The translations under genes were made by a program, and so were the position numbers. From NCBI GenBank assembly GCA_947573555.1, contig CANPFO010000012.1:1-33958 (forward strand): DNA of 33,958 nt. Reading direction: 5' to 3'. The notes under the pieces were generated by a model, which saw only the letters and a list, made by a program, of their open reading frames with translations, was not told the DNA's origin and searched no databases. Each line of letters begins with the position of its first letter. Position 1 is the stretch's first letter. Shown here piece after piece: positions 17,177 through 25,541 of the stretch. Origin of the DNA: an uncultured Clostridium sp. (GTDB lineage Bacteria; Bacillota; Clostridia; TANB77; CAG-508).

Positions 17177-17641
17177 CTAATAATCTATTGCAATATAAAT
17201 ATGAATCTCTTGTTTTTGCATATCTTCTGAATTGTTTTGATATTCTTCAAAGTCACATGTGTATTTTCTGTTTAAATTCATATTCCATATTTCTTGCCAC
17301 GCATGTCCTACCGAATTTTGGACGTCTCCTATTATAACAAATTTAGCATATTTTCCTTTTGGAATAACAATATTCACTACATCTTCATTTTCTTCTACTT
17401 TTTGACTAACTTGTGTTCCTGCCATAAATATATAAGGTTTAGTATAATCTCCTTCATATTCTGTATATAATCCTATTGTTTTATTATTTACCTTATTGGG
17501 TATCTTTTCGTAAATTCCATCTGCAAACAATTTTTTCCAAGTCCTTCCTATATCTTGCATAGATTTGCCGTTTTGATTAGTTGTTTCAATTTTAATTCCT
17601 GAAACAACCCTTTCTTCTAATTCTACAATTTCATACTCCAT
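17177..17641 (-). CDS. GyrI/AraC effector-binding domain protein
   Basis: This 154-residue stand-alone effector-binding domain has the starting strand EYEIVELEERVVSGIKI, followed by GRTWKKLFADG, GLYTEYEGDYTKPYIFMAGTQV and a C-terminal strand IHIYIAIDY, as in AraC-type C-terminal ligand domains (YdeB/Bacillus-type). Cationic or aromatic ligands are typical of the fold; the ligand here is unknown. An AGGAGGT site precedes the ATG. A palindromic TGACA-N6-TGTCA site lies 38 bases upstream, between this gene and the WYL regulator. Confidence 0.8.
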   Translation of the reverse strand: MEYEIVELEERVVSGIKIETTNQNGKSMQDIGRTWKKLFADGIYEKIPNKVNNKTIGLYTEYEGDYTKPYIFMAGTQVSQKVEENEDVVNIVIPKGKYAKFVIIGDVQNSVGHAWQEIWNMNLNRKYTCDFEEYQNNSEDMQKQEIHIYIAIDY

Positions 17642-17679
17642 AATATATACCTCCTAATAGAAGTATATAACACCTAACT

Positions 17680-17695
17680 TGACAGCTGTATGTCA
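17680..17695. promoter_or_regulatory. Candidate operator of the WYL regulator
   Basis: The 16-base inverted repeat TGACAGCTGTATGTCA lies between the regulator's stop codon and the first GyrI-like gene. TATACT-like sequence follows on the minus strand about 20 bases downstream. Its position suggests that the WYL protein at 17698-18597 controls the two GyrI-like genes; this is inference from position and symmetry. Confidence 0.4.
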
Positions 17696-17697
17696 TA

Positions 17698-18597
17698 TTA
17701 TAAATAATTTTTTAAAATTTTTTCTAACTTGCATTTTATAATATATTTAGCACTATCTGGTGATAGCACCTTTATATATTCTCCAAAAGATAAAATATAT
17801 CCATATACCCATTCATTCTCTGGATATTCTACTTTCACAATAAAGTTTCCATTTTCTTTTTTAGATATTTGTGTACTTTCAAATTCATCATATACTCTAT
17901 AAGCCATTTCTTTACTTATTTCTAATTCAAGTAATATACTCTTAAAATTATGATTGGTTCTTTTATTTTCTTTTGGTAGTTCTCTTTCGTAATGTTCTTC
18001 TAATATATTAATATCCTTAATTCTAGAAATTTTGAAAATTCTATAATCTTCTTTTTGCTTACAATAACTTATTAAATACCATGATTTATCCTTAAACCAT
18101 ATTTGCAAAGGTTCTACAATTCTTTTTGATTGATTTCCATCAGAATTATAATATGTAAACTCCATCTGTTTCTTGCTTAATATAGCTTTTTTTATAATTT
18201 CAAACCTTTCTTGTTGTGTATCATCTTTTCCCCAATTTGAAAAATCTATTTTAATCCAATCATTTATTTTTTTATTAAACAGTATACTTAATTTTCTTAA
18301 GATATCTTTTTCGTCTTGTCCAGCTACTTTTCTCATTCCCTGCAATGCAAACAAAATCTGGTTTTGTTCTTCTTCTGAAAGAATAGTTTTATTTAGTACA
18401 AATTCGTCTAAAAGTCCTATTCCACCATCTTTTCCCTTACTTGCATAAATTGGTATATTTGCTGCACATAATGTTTCTATATCTCTATATATAGTTCTAG
18501 TTGATACCTCGAATTTATCTGCTAGCTCTTTTGCCGTAGTTTTATTTTTCTGCATTAATATATATATTATTTCAAATAATCTATTATTTATTTGCAT
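17698..18597 (-). CDS. HTH-WYL transcriptional regulator (YafY type)
   Basis: The 299-residue regulator has an N-terminal DeoR-like winged helix (residues 1-60: LFEIIYILMQKNKTTAKELADKF and STRTIYRDIETLCAANIPIYA). A central WYL domain follows, with SWYLISYCKQKEDYRIFKISRI (about 173-194), and then a WCX C-terminal extension. WYL domains are thought to sense ligands, often nucleic acid or small molecules. The GyrI-like genes downstream are the common partners of this class of regulator, suggesting a small ligand-sensing or detoxifying unit. The exact signal is unknown. Confidence 0.85.
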   Translation of the reverse strand: MQINNRLFEIIYILMQKNKTTAKELADKFEVSTRTIYRDIETLCAANIPIYASKGKDGGIGLLDEFVLNKTILSEEEQNQILFALQGMRKVAGQDEKDILRKLSILFNKKINDWIKIDFSNWGKDDTQQERFEIIKKAILSKKQMEFTYYNSDGNQSKRIVEPLQIWFKDKSWYLISYCKQKEDYRIFKISRIKDINILEEHYERELPKENKRTNHNFKSILLELEISKEMAYRVYDEFESTQISKKENGNFIVKVEYPENEWVYGYILSFGEYIKVLSPDSAKYIIKCKLEKILKNYL

Positions 18598-18737
18598 AAC
18601 TCCCTCCTACAATCATTTAATCGTTTTGTATAACTAGAATTTGTTTCTAAAAATAAAACATTATATAATATGTTTTCTATATCAATTCTATCATAAATAT
18701 ATTTAAAATAAAACTCATATATAAAATTAAATAAAGC

Positions 18738-18766
18738 TTGCACAAATTATACCTTTATAGTAATAT
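18738..18766 (+). promoter_or_regulatory. Possible glmS promoter
   Basis: TTGCAC (18738-18743) lies 17 bases before TAATAT (18761-18766), with an alternative TATAAT at 18764-18769 at a poorer spacing. It lies about 50 bases upstream of the ribozyme cleavage site, where the transcript should begin. The boxes are imperfect in very AT-rich sequence. Confidence 0.35.
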
Positions 18767-18817
18767 AATAACATATAATTGAAATTGCATAAAAAATTAA
18801 AGAAGGGAGTTACAAAA

Positions 18818-18930
18818 GCGCCTGGGCCATAATTGGTTGACGAGGTCTAGAGTTATCGAAAAATTCGGCGGATGCTCTAGTGGCTATTACTTAAAGTCAT
18901 TATTATTAATTAAAAACTAATAGTAATATT
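18818..18930 (+). ncRNA. glmS self-cleaving ribozyme-riboswitch
   Basis: The conserved core of the glmS ribozyme is clear: AAAGCGCC at the cleavage site (cut expected between A18817 and G18818), GACGAGG (18839-18845), ATCGAA followed by TTCGGCGGATGC, and a final AT-rich P4 hairpin ending near 18928. It lies about 70 bases before the glmS ATG. Glucosamine-6-phosphate acts as the cofactor for self-cleavage, which destabilises the glmS mRNA (established for the family). The 3' limit is approximate. The region 18598-18810 upstream holds the promoter area and no gene. Confidence 0.93.
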
Positions 18931-18998
18931 AGAACAGAAATTAATAAATTAAGTTTGCAAATTTCAATTCCAATATTTAATTTTAAGGAGGATTTAAT

Positions 18999-20840
18999 AT
19001 GTGTGGAATTGTAGGATACATAGGAACAAAAAAGGCTTGCCCTATTTTGATTTCTGGCCTTACCAGATTAGAATACAGAGGATATGACTCTGCTGGTATT
19101 TCAACAATCGAAAAAGATGGATTATCAATAATGAAAGATAAAGGAAGAGTTAAAAACTTATCAACTTTAGAAGGAATTGACAAATTAGAAGGAACAATTG
19201 GAATTGCACATACTAGATGGGCAACTCACGGAAAACCATCTAAAGAAAACTCTCATCCTCATCAAGATAATTCAAAAACATTTAGTGTAGTACACAATGG
19301 AATAATTGAAAATTATAATGAATTAAAAGATTTCTTAATTGAAAAAGATTATACTTTTTATTCTCAAACAGATACAGAAGTTATACCTAATTTAATTCAT
19401 TACTATTTCTCAAAAGATGATAAAAATGATAATTTAAAATTTTTACGAGCAGTAAAAAATGCTTGTTCAGAACTAAAAGGAAGTTTTGCAATAGAAGTAA
19501 TTTCAAAACTATATCCTAACAATATGATAGTTGTAAGAAAAGACAGTCCTTTAGTAATAGGAACTTGTGAAGATGAAAAATACTTATCTTCAGATATTCC
19601 AGCAATCCTTTCTTACACTAGAGACTTTTACCTTTTAGATGACTTAGAATTTGCTATGTTAACAACAGATAATGTTGATTTTTATAACATCAATTTAGAA
19701 AAAATTAAAAAAGAAACACAAAATATAGAATGGAACGCTTGTAGTGCTGAGAAAGACGGTTTTGATGATTTTATGCTTAAAGAAATTTATGAACAGCCAA
19801 CAGCAATTAGAGAAACTATTGGTTCAAAAATCACATTAAATTCCAAATGCGAATTTGATGAACTAAATATTTCTAAAGAATATCTAAAAAACATAAACAA
19901 AATCTATATTGTTGCATGTGGTACAGCAATGCATGCTGGCTTAAGTGGAAAAAATGTTATTGAAAAACTATGTAGAATCCCAACAGAAGTAGATATAGCA
20001 TCAGAATTCAGATATAGAAACCCTATTATAGACGAAAAAACACTATGTATTTTTATATCTCAATCTGGAGAAACTGCAGATACAATAGCAGCATTAAAGC
20101 TTTCAAAAAAAAGCGGTGCAAAAACACTTGCAATTACAAATGTTATTGGAAGTTCAATAACACGAGAAGCAGACTACTCTATTTACACACATGCAGGACC
20201 AGAAATAGCAGTAGCCTCAACCAAAGCATATACTTCTCAAGTTATGTTAATAACAATTTTAGCAATTTACTTTGCAGAAATCTTAGAAATATCTGACACA
20301 GACTATTTAAAAAATCTAAAATCTGAAATATTAGAATTACCAAAAAAAATCGAAGAAACTTTAAAATGCAATGAACAAATCAAAAGCTTCGCAAAACAAA
20401 TCTATCAAGAAAAAGACGTATTTTTCTTAGGCAGAGGTATTGATGAAAATGTAGCCAAAGAAGGTTCTTTAAAACTAAAAGAAATATCATATATACATTC
20501 AGAAAGTTATGCTGCTGGAGAACTAAAACACGGTCCAATAGCTTTAATTGAAAATGGAATTACAGTAATTAGTATTTTAACAGATAAAGATTTAGTAAAA
20601 AAATCAATTAGTAACATTCAAGAAGTCATCACCCGTGGAGCCAAAACATTAGCCATTACTAATCAAAAAATAGATGAGAAAATGTTTAATGAAATAATAA
20701 AAATCCCTAAAACTAATAATCTAATTTCTCCTATCTTATCAATTATTCCCCTTCAATTACTAGCTTACTATATTTCTAAAGAAAAAGGGTTAGACGTTGA
20801 TAAACCTAGAAACTTAGCAAAATCTGTTACAGTAGAATAA
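18999..20840 (+). CDS. glmS: Glutamine-fructose-6-phosphate aminotransferase
   Basis: GlmS makes glucosamine-6-phosphate from fructose-6-phosphate and glutamine, the first step to UDP-GlcNAc and cell wall. The 613-residue protein starts MCGIVGYIG, with Cys2 as the N-terminal nucleophile after Met removal. The glutaminase domain has LEYRGYDSAG and HTRWATHG. Two SIS domains follow, with ISQSGETADT (about residues 350-359) and a C-terminal end LDVDKPRNLAKSVTVE that is standard for the family. An AAGGAGG site precedes the ATG. Expression is controlled by the upstream glmS ribozyme. The stop codon directly abuts the repeat at 20841. Confidence 0.98.
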   Translation: MCGIVGYIGTKKACPILISGLTRLEYRGYDSAGISTIEKDGLSIMKDKGRVKNLSTLEGIDKLEGTIGIAHTRWATHGKPSKENSHPHQDNSKTFSVVHNGIIENYNELKDFLIEKDYTFYSQTDTEVIPNLIHYYFSKDDKNDNLKFLRAVKNACSELKGSFAIEVISKLYPNNMIVVRKDSPLVIGTCEDEKYLSSDIPAILSYTRDFYLLDDLEFAMLTTDNVDFYNINLEKIKKETQNIEWNACSAEKDGFDDFMLKEIYEQPTAIRETIGSKITLNSKCEFDELNISKEYLKNINKIYIVACGTAMHAGLSGKNVIEKLCRIPTEVDIASEFRYRNPIIDEKTLCIFISQSGETADTIAALKLSKKSGAKTLAITNVIGSSITREADYSIYTHAGPEIAVASTKAYTSQVMLITILAIYFAEILEISDTDYLKNLKSEILELPKKIEETLKCNEQIKSFAKQIYQEKDVFFLGRGIDENVAKEGSLKLKEISYIHSESYAAGELKHGPIALIENGITVISILTDKDLVKKSISNIQEVITRGAKTLAITNQKIDEKMFNEIIKIPKTNNLISPILSIIPLQLLAYYISKEKGLDVDKPRNLAKSVTVE

Positions 20841-21070
20841 TGTGCCAAAGGGGGCGTCCCTTTTTGGCACATTTTTAAAATCTTAGAAAAGGGGGAAAAT
20901 ATGATAAAATACTGATACAAAGGCTTAAATAAAATAGGAAAAAAGATATAAAGCAAAGAATTAAAAGAATAATATAGAAAGATTTTACAAGAAAAACAAA
21001 GATGAATTATGAAAGATTGATAAATTATATTACAAATAGTGTGCCAAAAAGGGACGACCCCTTTGGCACA
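20841..21070. repeat. Paired TGTGCCA-type inverted repeats between glmS and bofA
   Basis: Arms 20841-20871 and 21040-21070 are 31-base inverted copies with one mismatch, belonging to the same family as 15780-15879. The left arm starts on the base after the glmS stop codon, and the right arm ends on the base before the bofA stop codon. The 168 bases between them are purine-rich on the plus strand and contain no gene I can support. Each arm can fold as a hairpin and may end transcription. Confidence 0.85.
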
Positions 21071-21328
21071 CTATATTAATAATTTTATTACAATTAAAAC
21101 TACTACTCCAGGCAAACCCAACAATCCAACTAAAATACTAGTATAAATATTAAGTCCAATATGAAATCCAAAATATCCGCCTATTAAATTAATTAAGAAT
21201 ATTGCTAATCCACCTAAAACAGAATTCAATAGTAATTTTAAAATTTTTTTTATTGGTACAATAAACACTCTACCAAATATAAATAAAAAACAAATACATG
21301 CTAAATATGTAAGTAAATTTATATCCAT
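21071..21328 (-). CDS. bofA: SigK-processing inhibitor BofA-like protein
   Basis: The 85-residue protein has two or three hydrophobic segments. The C-terminal half, NSVLGGLAIFLINLIGGYFG...NIYTSILVGLLGLPGVVVL, is the BofA family signature. In Bacillus, BofA holds the SpoIVFB protease inactive in the forespore membrane, so that pro-SigK is cut only at the right time. In many Clostridia, BofA-like proteins persist without that pathway. The ATG at 21328 has a GTGAGG site. DUF2508 lies upstream, as in the recR-yaaL-bofA order of Bacillus, but recR is absent here. Confidence 0.88.
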   Translation of the reverse strand: MDINLLTYLACICFLFIFGRVFIVPIKKILKLLLNSVLGGLAIFLINLIGGYFGFHIGLNIYTSILVGLLGLPGVVVLIVIKLLI

Positions 21329-21396
21329 ATTAAACCTCACTTAAGTCTTTTTTCTTTACATTATTATGATTAAATATGGACAAATATACCTTTAAT

Positions 21397-21669
21397 TTAA
21401 CTAATTTCTTCTTCATATCTCAATTGACTTATTAAATCAATTGTTATTCCTCTAGCTTTTGCTAATTTTAACAAATAATCCAATTTGGCTTGATTAGCTT
21501 TAATTTGATAAACATAAAAGTCTACTAAGTCACTATCAGCAAATTCAAAGTTTTTATTATTACATTTTAATTCTTCCCTTGTGCTTATTATATTTCTAAT
21601 TAGTTCTGATTCCTTATCTAACTCAGTTCTCTCTGTTACTAGTTGCTCTTTTATATATTCATTATTCAT
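21397..21669 (-). CDS. DUF2508 (YaaL-like) protein
   Basis: This 90-residue helical protein has the YaaL/DUF2508 pattern: an acidic coiled-coil-like N-terminal half, FADSDLVDFYVYQIKANQAKLDYLLKLAKARGI near residues 43-75, and a short tail. The family is strictly genomic-context linked to bofA and recR in spore-formers, but its function is unknown. The ATG at 21669 (GGAAGTG site) is preferred to the TTG at 21684. It is probably co-transcribed with bofA 68 bases downstream. Confidence 0.85.
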   Translation of the reverse strand: MNNEYIKEQLVTERTELDKESELIRNIISTREELKCNNKNFEFADSDLVDFYVYQIKANQAKLDYLLKLAKARGITIDLISQLRYEEEIS

Positions 21670-21903
21670 TTTTAACACTTCCAATTTTTACATTTTTTCA
21701 TATTATATGCATATTTTAGGAATTTATTCTATTTGATATTACATTACTAGATATTTATATATAACAAAACCTAAAATATATATTAAAATTATGTAACTTT
21801 TTTTGCAAAAATACTTGTTTTTTTCGGCATTTTATAGGATAATATATATGTATAATTATAAAATTTACCAAATATATATATTAATAAAAAGGGGCATAAA
21901 ATA

Positions 21904-24237
21904 ATGAAAATAATAGATAATTTTTTGAAAAAATTAGGCACAAGCCGAAACACTTTCGCTACTTATATATTAACTCTATTAACTATATACTTTTCAGTTG
22001 ATAGAATTGTAGAGTTTTTATTAATGGTCTTTAGTGGTGTTTCTTATTCATATTGGGGACCAATAAAATACACATTTGCATTGGCTTGTCCTATATTTGC
22101 ATTTTTCTTATCTGGACCATCAGAATTTTCAAAAACCAAGAAAACTAAAGTATCACTATTCTATGTATATTTTATTGGTTTGAGTATTATAGCAATATCT
22201 ATGTTTACACAATGGCTTAATATGGGAATGTGGATGTTACTAGTTCTCAATCCTGGGTATGTAGATTTAGTTACTGAATTCTCTGATTTAGTAAGACCTG
22301 CAATGACATCTTTAGCATTACTATTCCCTGCATTTACAGTACCTAAATTATTCAAATTCTTATACTTTGGTATTAATGATACAAAAGATATGGTTCGTTC
22401 TATATGGGATTATGGTGGAATAAATTTATCTGATAAAAGCATTGGACATGGACCATACACTTGTGAAATTTTCTTATGCCAAGACTATGAAACTGCAAAA
22501 ATTATAACAATGCCTGAAGAATCTAGATATCAATCTACATTTGTATGCGGTGGTTCTGGTTCTGGAAAAACTTCATTAGTTTTTGAGCCTTTAATTGCTA
22601 GAGATTTAGATAGAAAGTTCTTTTTTAGAGAAGTTGCAAAGGAAATGGGATATACTGCCTTAAAATCTGGAATTGCCAATTTAAATGCACCTTATGACAA
22701 TGATTACTTAAATACTAATTTTAATTTAAATATGTTAGTACCTACTCCAGGTAACGAAGATGTTTATAAAACTTATATGCAAAAAATGATTTTAGATGCA
22801 TCTGGAAATATCACTTACAAAAATTGTGGTTTAACTGTACTATCCCCTGATAAGGAAATCTCAGACCATATGATTAGTGTATGTAAAAACTTCAATTTAC
22901 CATATAATATAATAGATCCATCTGATAAAACTTCGATAGGATTAAATCCTTTTGTTTATGATGATGCAAATAAAATTGCTATTACAATTTCTTCTGTTTT
23001 ACAAACAATGTTTGATATTGCAGTTAGTGAATCTCAAGAAACTTATAGAGAGGCAGTTATAATGCAAGCAATTGAAAATGTGGCCCTTTTGCTTAAAGAA
23101 ATGTATCCAAAAATGAATGATGGCATGTTACCTAACTTAGAAGATATGCTAAAAATGTTTACAAACTTTGATTTAGTTGAAAAAATGTGCGAAATATTAG
23201 CACATGATGAAGATTTAAAAGAAAAATATAGCACACAATTATCTTATTTTAAAAAGAACTTTTATAAAAATGGTTCTAATAGAGACGAAACTGAAAAATA
23301 TATTGATGTTGCTATTAGTCAATTAGATAAACTACTAAGATTACCTGGAGTAAAATCAATTTTATGTAACAGACATAGAAACATAAACTTTGATAAAATG
23401 CTTTCAAATGGAGAAATTACTTTTGTATGTACAAGAAGAGGTGATTTAGGAGCTTCTAGCCATAAAGCCTTTGGTTTATTCTTCTTAATTTCAATGCAAA
23501 ATGCAGTATTAAGAAGACCTGGAAACGAAAAATCAAGAGTGCCAAACTTCTTATATGTAGATGAATTTCCTGACTTTATATGTAAAGCAACAGAACCTAT
23601 ATTTACAATGTATAGAAAATATAAAATTGGTACTACTATTTCAGCCCAAAACCTTGAGCAATTAGATTCTGCTGGTTCAAAACAAGGATTTAAGCAAACT
23701 ATTTTATCAAATTGTGCTAATAAGATATTTACTGGTTCAGGAACTATTGATGAATTACAATGGTGGAGTGACGAATTTGGTACTCGTAGAGAATGGTCTT
23801 TTAATAATACTATAGACTTTAGTAAAAAAGAATATGATTCAAAACACGGTAATGTTGAATGGAAATTTGTACTTTACTTTAAACCTGGAAAACTTCAAAC
23901 GCTTTCTCAAAAAGATTGTGCTTATAAAATTAAAGGTTCAAATGGTAAGCCAATGGTTGGTCAAGGTAGACTTAACTACTTAGATTCAAAATATAAAGAA
24001 CCTAAGAAAATTAAAACTTTTGATTTTGGAAAGTATTCAAATAGTGTTACAACATATACTGAAAATAATAATGATTTACCAAAAAAAGATAAGTTTGATT
24101 TAAAAAATTTAAATTTCATTGATGAAAGAAATGAATATAATCCAGTAAATACAGATACAACAGATTCAAGTTACTTATTTAATAGTGAAGATGCTATTAT
24201 TGTTAATTTAAAAAATAGAAAAGAGGAAAATAAGTAA
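21904..24237 (+). CDS. VirD4/TraG-type coupling ATPase, orphan
   Basis: The 777-residue protein has four or so N-terminal membrane segments (about residues 20-155) and then a TraG/VirD4 type IV coupling ATPase. Walker A GGSGSGKTS is at about 216-224, and Walker B FLYVDEF at about 549-555. A Gln-containing block follows (TISAQNLEQLDS), with SNCANKIFTGSG near 600-620. It resembles the VirD4-like proteins of Tn1549-type conjugative elements. Coupling proteins bring substrate DNA or protein to a type IV secretion channel, but no relaxase, VirB4, VirB6 or integrase gene surrounds it. The neighbours are bofA-DUF2508 and a metal exporter. It is intact and ends with a strong terminator. Confidence 0.9.
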   Translation: MKIIDNFLKKLGTSRNTFATYILTLLTIYFSVDRIVEFLLMVFSGVSYSYWGPIKYTFALACPIFAFFLSGPSEFSKTKKTKVSLFYVYFIGLSIIAISMFTQWLNMGMWMLLVLNPGYVDLVTEFSDLVRPAMTSLALLFPAFTVPKLFKFLYFGINDTKDMVRSIWDYGGINLSDKSIGHGPYTCEIFLCQDYETAKIITMPEESRYQSTFVCGGSGSGKTSLVFEPLIARDLDRKFFFREVAKEMGYTALKSGIANLNAPYDNDYLNTNFNLNMLVPTPGNEDVYKTYMQKMILDASGNITYKNCGLTVLSPDKEISDHMISVCKNFNLPYNIIDPSDKTSIGLNPFVYDDANKIAITISSVLQTMFDIAVSESQETYREAVIMQAIENVALLLKEMYPKMNDGMLPNLEDMLKMFTNFDLVEKMCEILAHDEDLKEKYSTQLSYFKKNFYKNGSNRDETEKYIDVAISQLDKLLRLPGVKSILCNRHRNINFDKMLSNGEITFVCTRRGDLGASSHKAFGLFFLISMQNAVLRRPGNEKSRVPNFLYVDEFPDFICKATEPIFTMYRKYKIGTTISAQNLEQLDSAGSKQGFKQTILSNCANKIFTGSGTIDELQWWSDEFGTRREWSFNNTIDFSKKEYDSKHGNVEWKFVLYFKPGKLQTLSQKDCAYKIKGSNGKPMVGQGRLNYLDSKYKEPKKIKTFDFGKYSNSVTTYTENNNDLPKKDKFDLKNLNFIDERNEYNPVNTDTTDSSYLFNSEDAIIVNLKNRKEENK

Positions 24238-24245
24238 AAAAAGAG

Positions 24246-24279
24246 GAATTAAAAGGAAAACCTTTTAATTCTTTTTTTT
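24246..24279 (+). terminator. Terminator of the VirD4-like gene
   Basis: An 11-bp perfect stem (GAATTAAAAGG, 24246-24256, with 24261-24271), an AAAA loop and a run of T begin nine bases after the stop codon. This is a textbook intrinsic terminator. The second structured element begins at once after it. Confidence 0.9.
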
Positions 24280-24280
24280 A

Positions 24281-24460
24281 TTTGTGTTCAAATCCCTTTA
24301 TTATATTAAAATATAGTAATGCGCAGTTTGGGAGGACAGAAATCTATATAGATAAGCTAGATTAACTTTTATATATTTGAGCAATTTATAAATATTTTAT
24401 ATGATAAGTCCGACCAGCAAAGAACGGAATTTTAATATAATAAAGGGATTTGAACACAAA
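24281..24460. repeat. Structured repeat element, copy 2
   Basis: The ends are a perfect 32-bp inverted repeat (24281-24312 with 24429-24460). Inside are the same blocks as in copy 1: ATGCGCAGTTTGGGAGGAC (24319-24337), AGCTAGATTAAC (24355-24366) and GTCCGACCAGCAAAGAACG (24408-24426). The outer stem is unrelated in sequence to that of copy 1, yet each is perfectly paired, which points to selection on pairing or to a mechanism that makes palindromes. It lies between two convergent genes and has no open reading frame. Confidence 0.8.
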
Positions 24461-24506
24461 AAAAGGAATTGGAAGATTTATCCTCCATTCCCCTATAACT
24501 CACTTT

Positions 24507-25367
24507 TTATAATGTTATTCCTATTAATTCTATAATTATTCCTGAAATAACACCTATTAAATATAGCAATCCTAATATTTTTACATTTTCCTTTATATCT
24601 TTATTAGTTTTAAACAATATGGCTAATCCAACTCCTGCACCAGTTAATAATCCTGCAATCATACTTCCTAGTGAAATAACATTTTCTAAATACAGATTAG
24701 TTATTATAACAGATGCTGCACAATTTGGTATTAAACCTATTAATGAAGAAATAATTGGTCCTATAAAAGGTTTGTTTAATATAAGCTCTGAAATCTTATC
24801 CTCCCCTATTAGATGAACTAATATATTAAGAGCAAATGAAATTAATATTATAAATAAAAATATATTTATAGTGTGTTTTAAAGCTGGTTTTAAAATACCA
24901 TTTTCGTCACAGTGGCAATGTTCTTCTTCACAAATATGCCCTATTTCATCTTTTTTGTCTAAATTATTTTTACTAAATACTCTTATAGTAAAATCAATTA
25001 AAACTCCTGCTATTATTCCAATTACAACTTTTATAGCTAATATTTTTAAAATTACTATTGGTGGCACTGCTTCTGATATAAGTATTGGTAACATTTCATC
25101 AGATGTTGATAAATATACTGCAATTAGTGTTCCTAGTGTTATTACTCGTCCAGCATATAAATTTGTTGCTGATACTGAAAATCCACATTGTGGAAATGCT
25201 CCTAATATACTTCCTATAATAGGTCCTAATTTTCCAGACTTTTTAACAGTATCTTTTGACTTTTCTCCCATTTTGTGTTCTATATATTCCATAATTAAAT
25301 ATGTTATAAATAAAAATGGTAATATTTTAATTGCATCTAATAATGTTTCTTCTATAATTTCTAACAT
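24507..25367 (-). CDS. Predicted heavy-metal/manganese exporter (ArsP_2-like)
   Basis: The 286-residue protein has about ten hydrophobic segments in two homologous halves. Each half has a matching motif: GSILGAFPQCGFSVSATNLYAGRVITLGTLIA (about residues 51-82) and SSLIGLIPNCAASVIITNLYLENVISLGSMIAG (about 199-231), with a Cys in each. A His/Cys/Glu-rich loop (EEEHCHCDE) between the halves suggests metal binding. The build fits the putative ten-helix metal exporter family (ArsP_2, often labelled putative manganese transporter). The substrate is inferred. The ATG at 25367 has an AAGGAGA site; the upstream extension is less likely. Confidence 0.8.
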   Translation of the reverse strand: MLEIIEETLLDAIKILPFLFITYLIMEYIEHKMGEKSKDTVKKSGKLGPIIGSILGAFPQCGFSVSATNLYAGRVITLGTLIAVYLSTSDEMLPILISEAVPPIVILKILAIKVVIGIIAGVLIDFTIRVFSKNNLDKKDEIGHICEEEHCHCDENGILKPALKHTINIFLFIILISFALNILVHLIGEDKISELILNKPFIGPIISSLIGLIPNCAASVIITNLYLENVISLGSMIAGLLTGAGVGLAILFKTNKDIKENVKILGLLYLIGVISGIIIELIGITL

Positions 25368-25541
25368 AATTGTCTCCTTTTTTTTAACTGTTTCATATTT
25401 TACCATAAATTTACAGAAGACGCAAGATGAAATTTTTTAGTTTTAGATTAAAACTAAAAGTATAGATGAATTTGAAGTCAAATAAAAAGAAGATTTTGAA
25501 GACTCAGCTCCATAATCCTCACTCTTTTCATTTCTTTTATT

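Noticed and set aside
20872..21039. A small gene after AAAAGGGGGAAAATATG between the repeat arms
   Set aside because: The ATG is followed by a stop within five codons, and no other frame has a credible start.
24286..24300. GTTCAAATCCC, which resembles the T arm of a tRNA
   Set aside because: It lies within the outer stem of the second structured element; no acceptor, D or anticodon arms can be drawn around it.
5311..24460. The two structured elements as copies of one IS-derived MITE
   Set aside because: MITEs share their terminal inverted repeats; here the terminal arms differ completely while the core is conserved, and I saw no target-site duplication.
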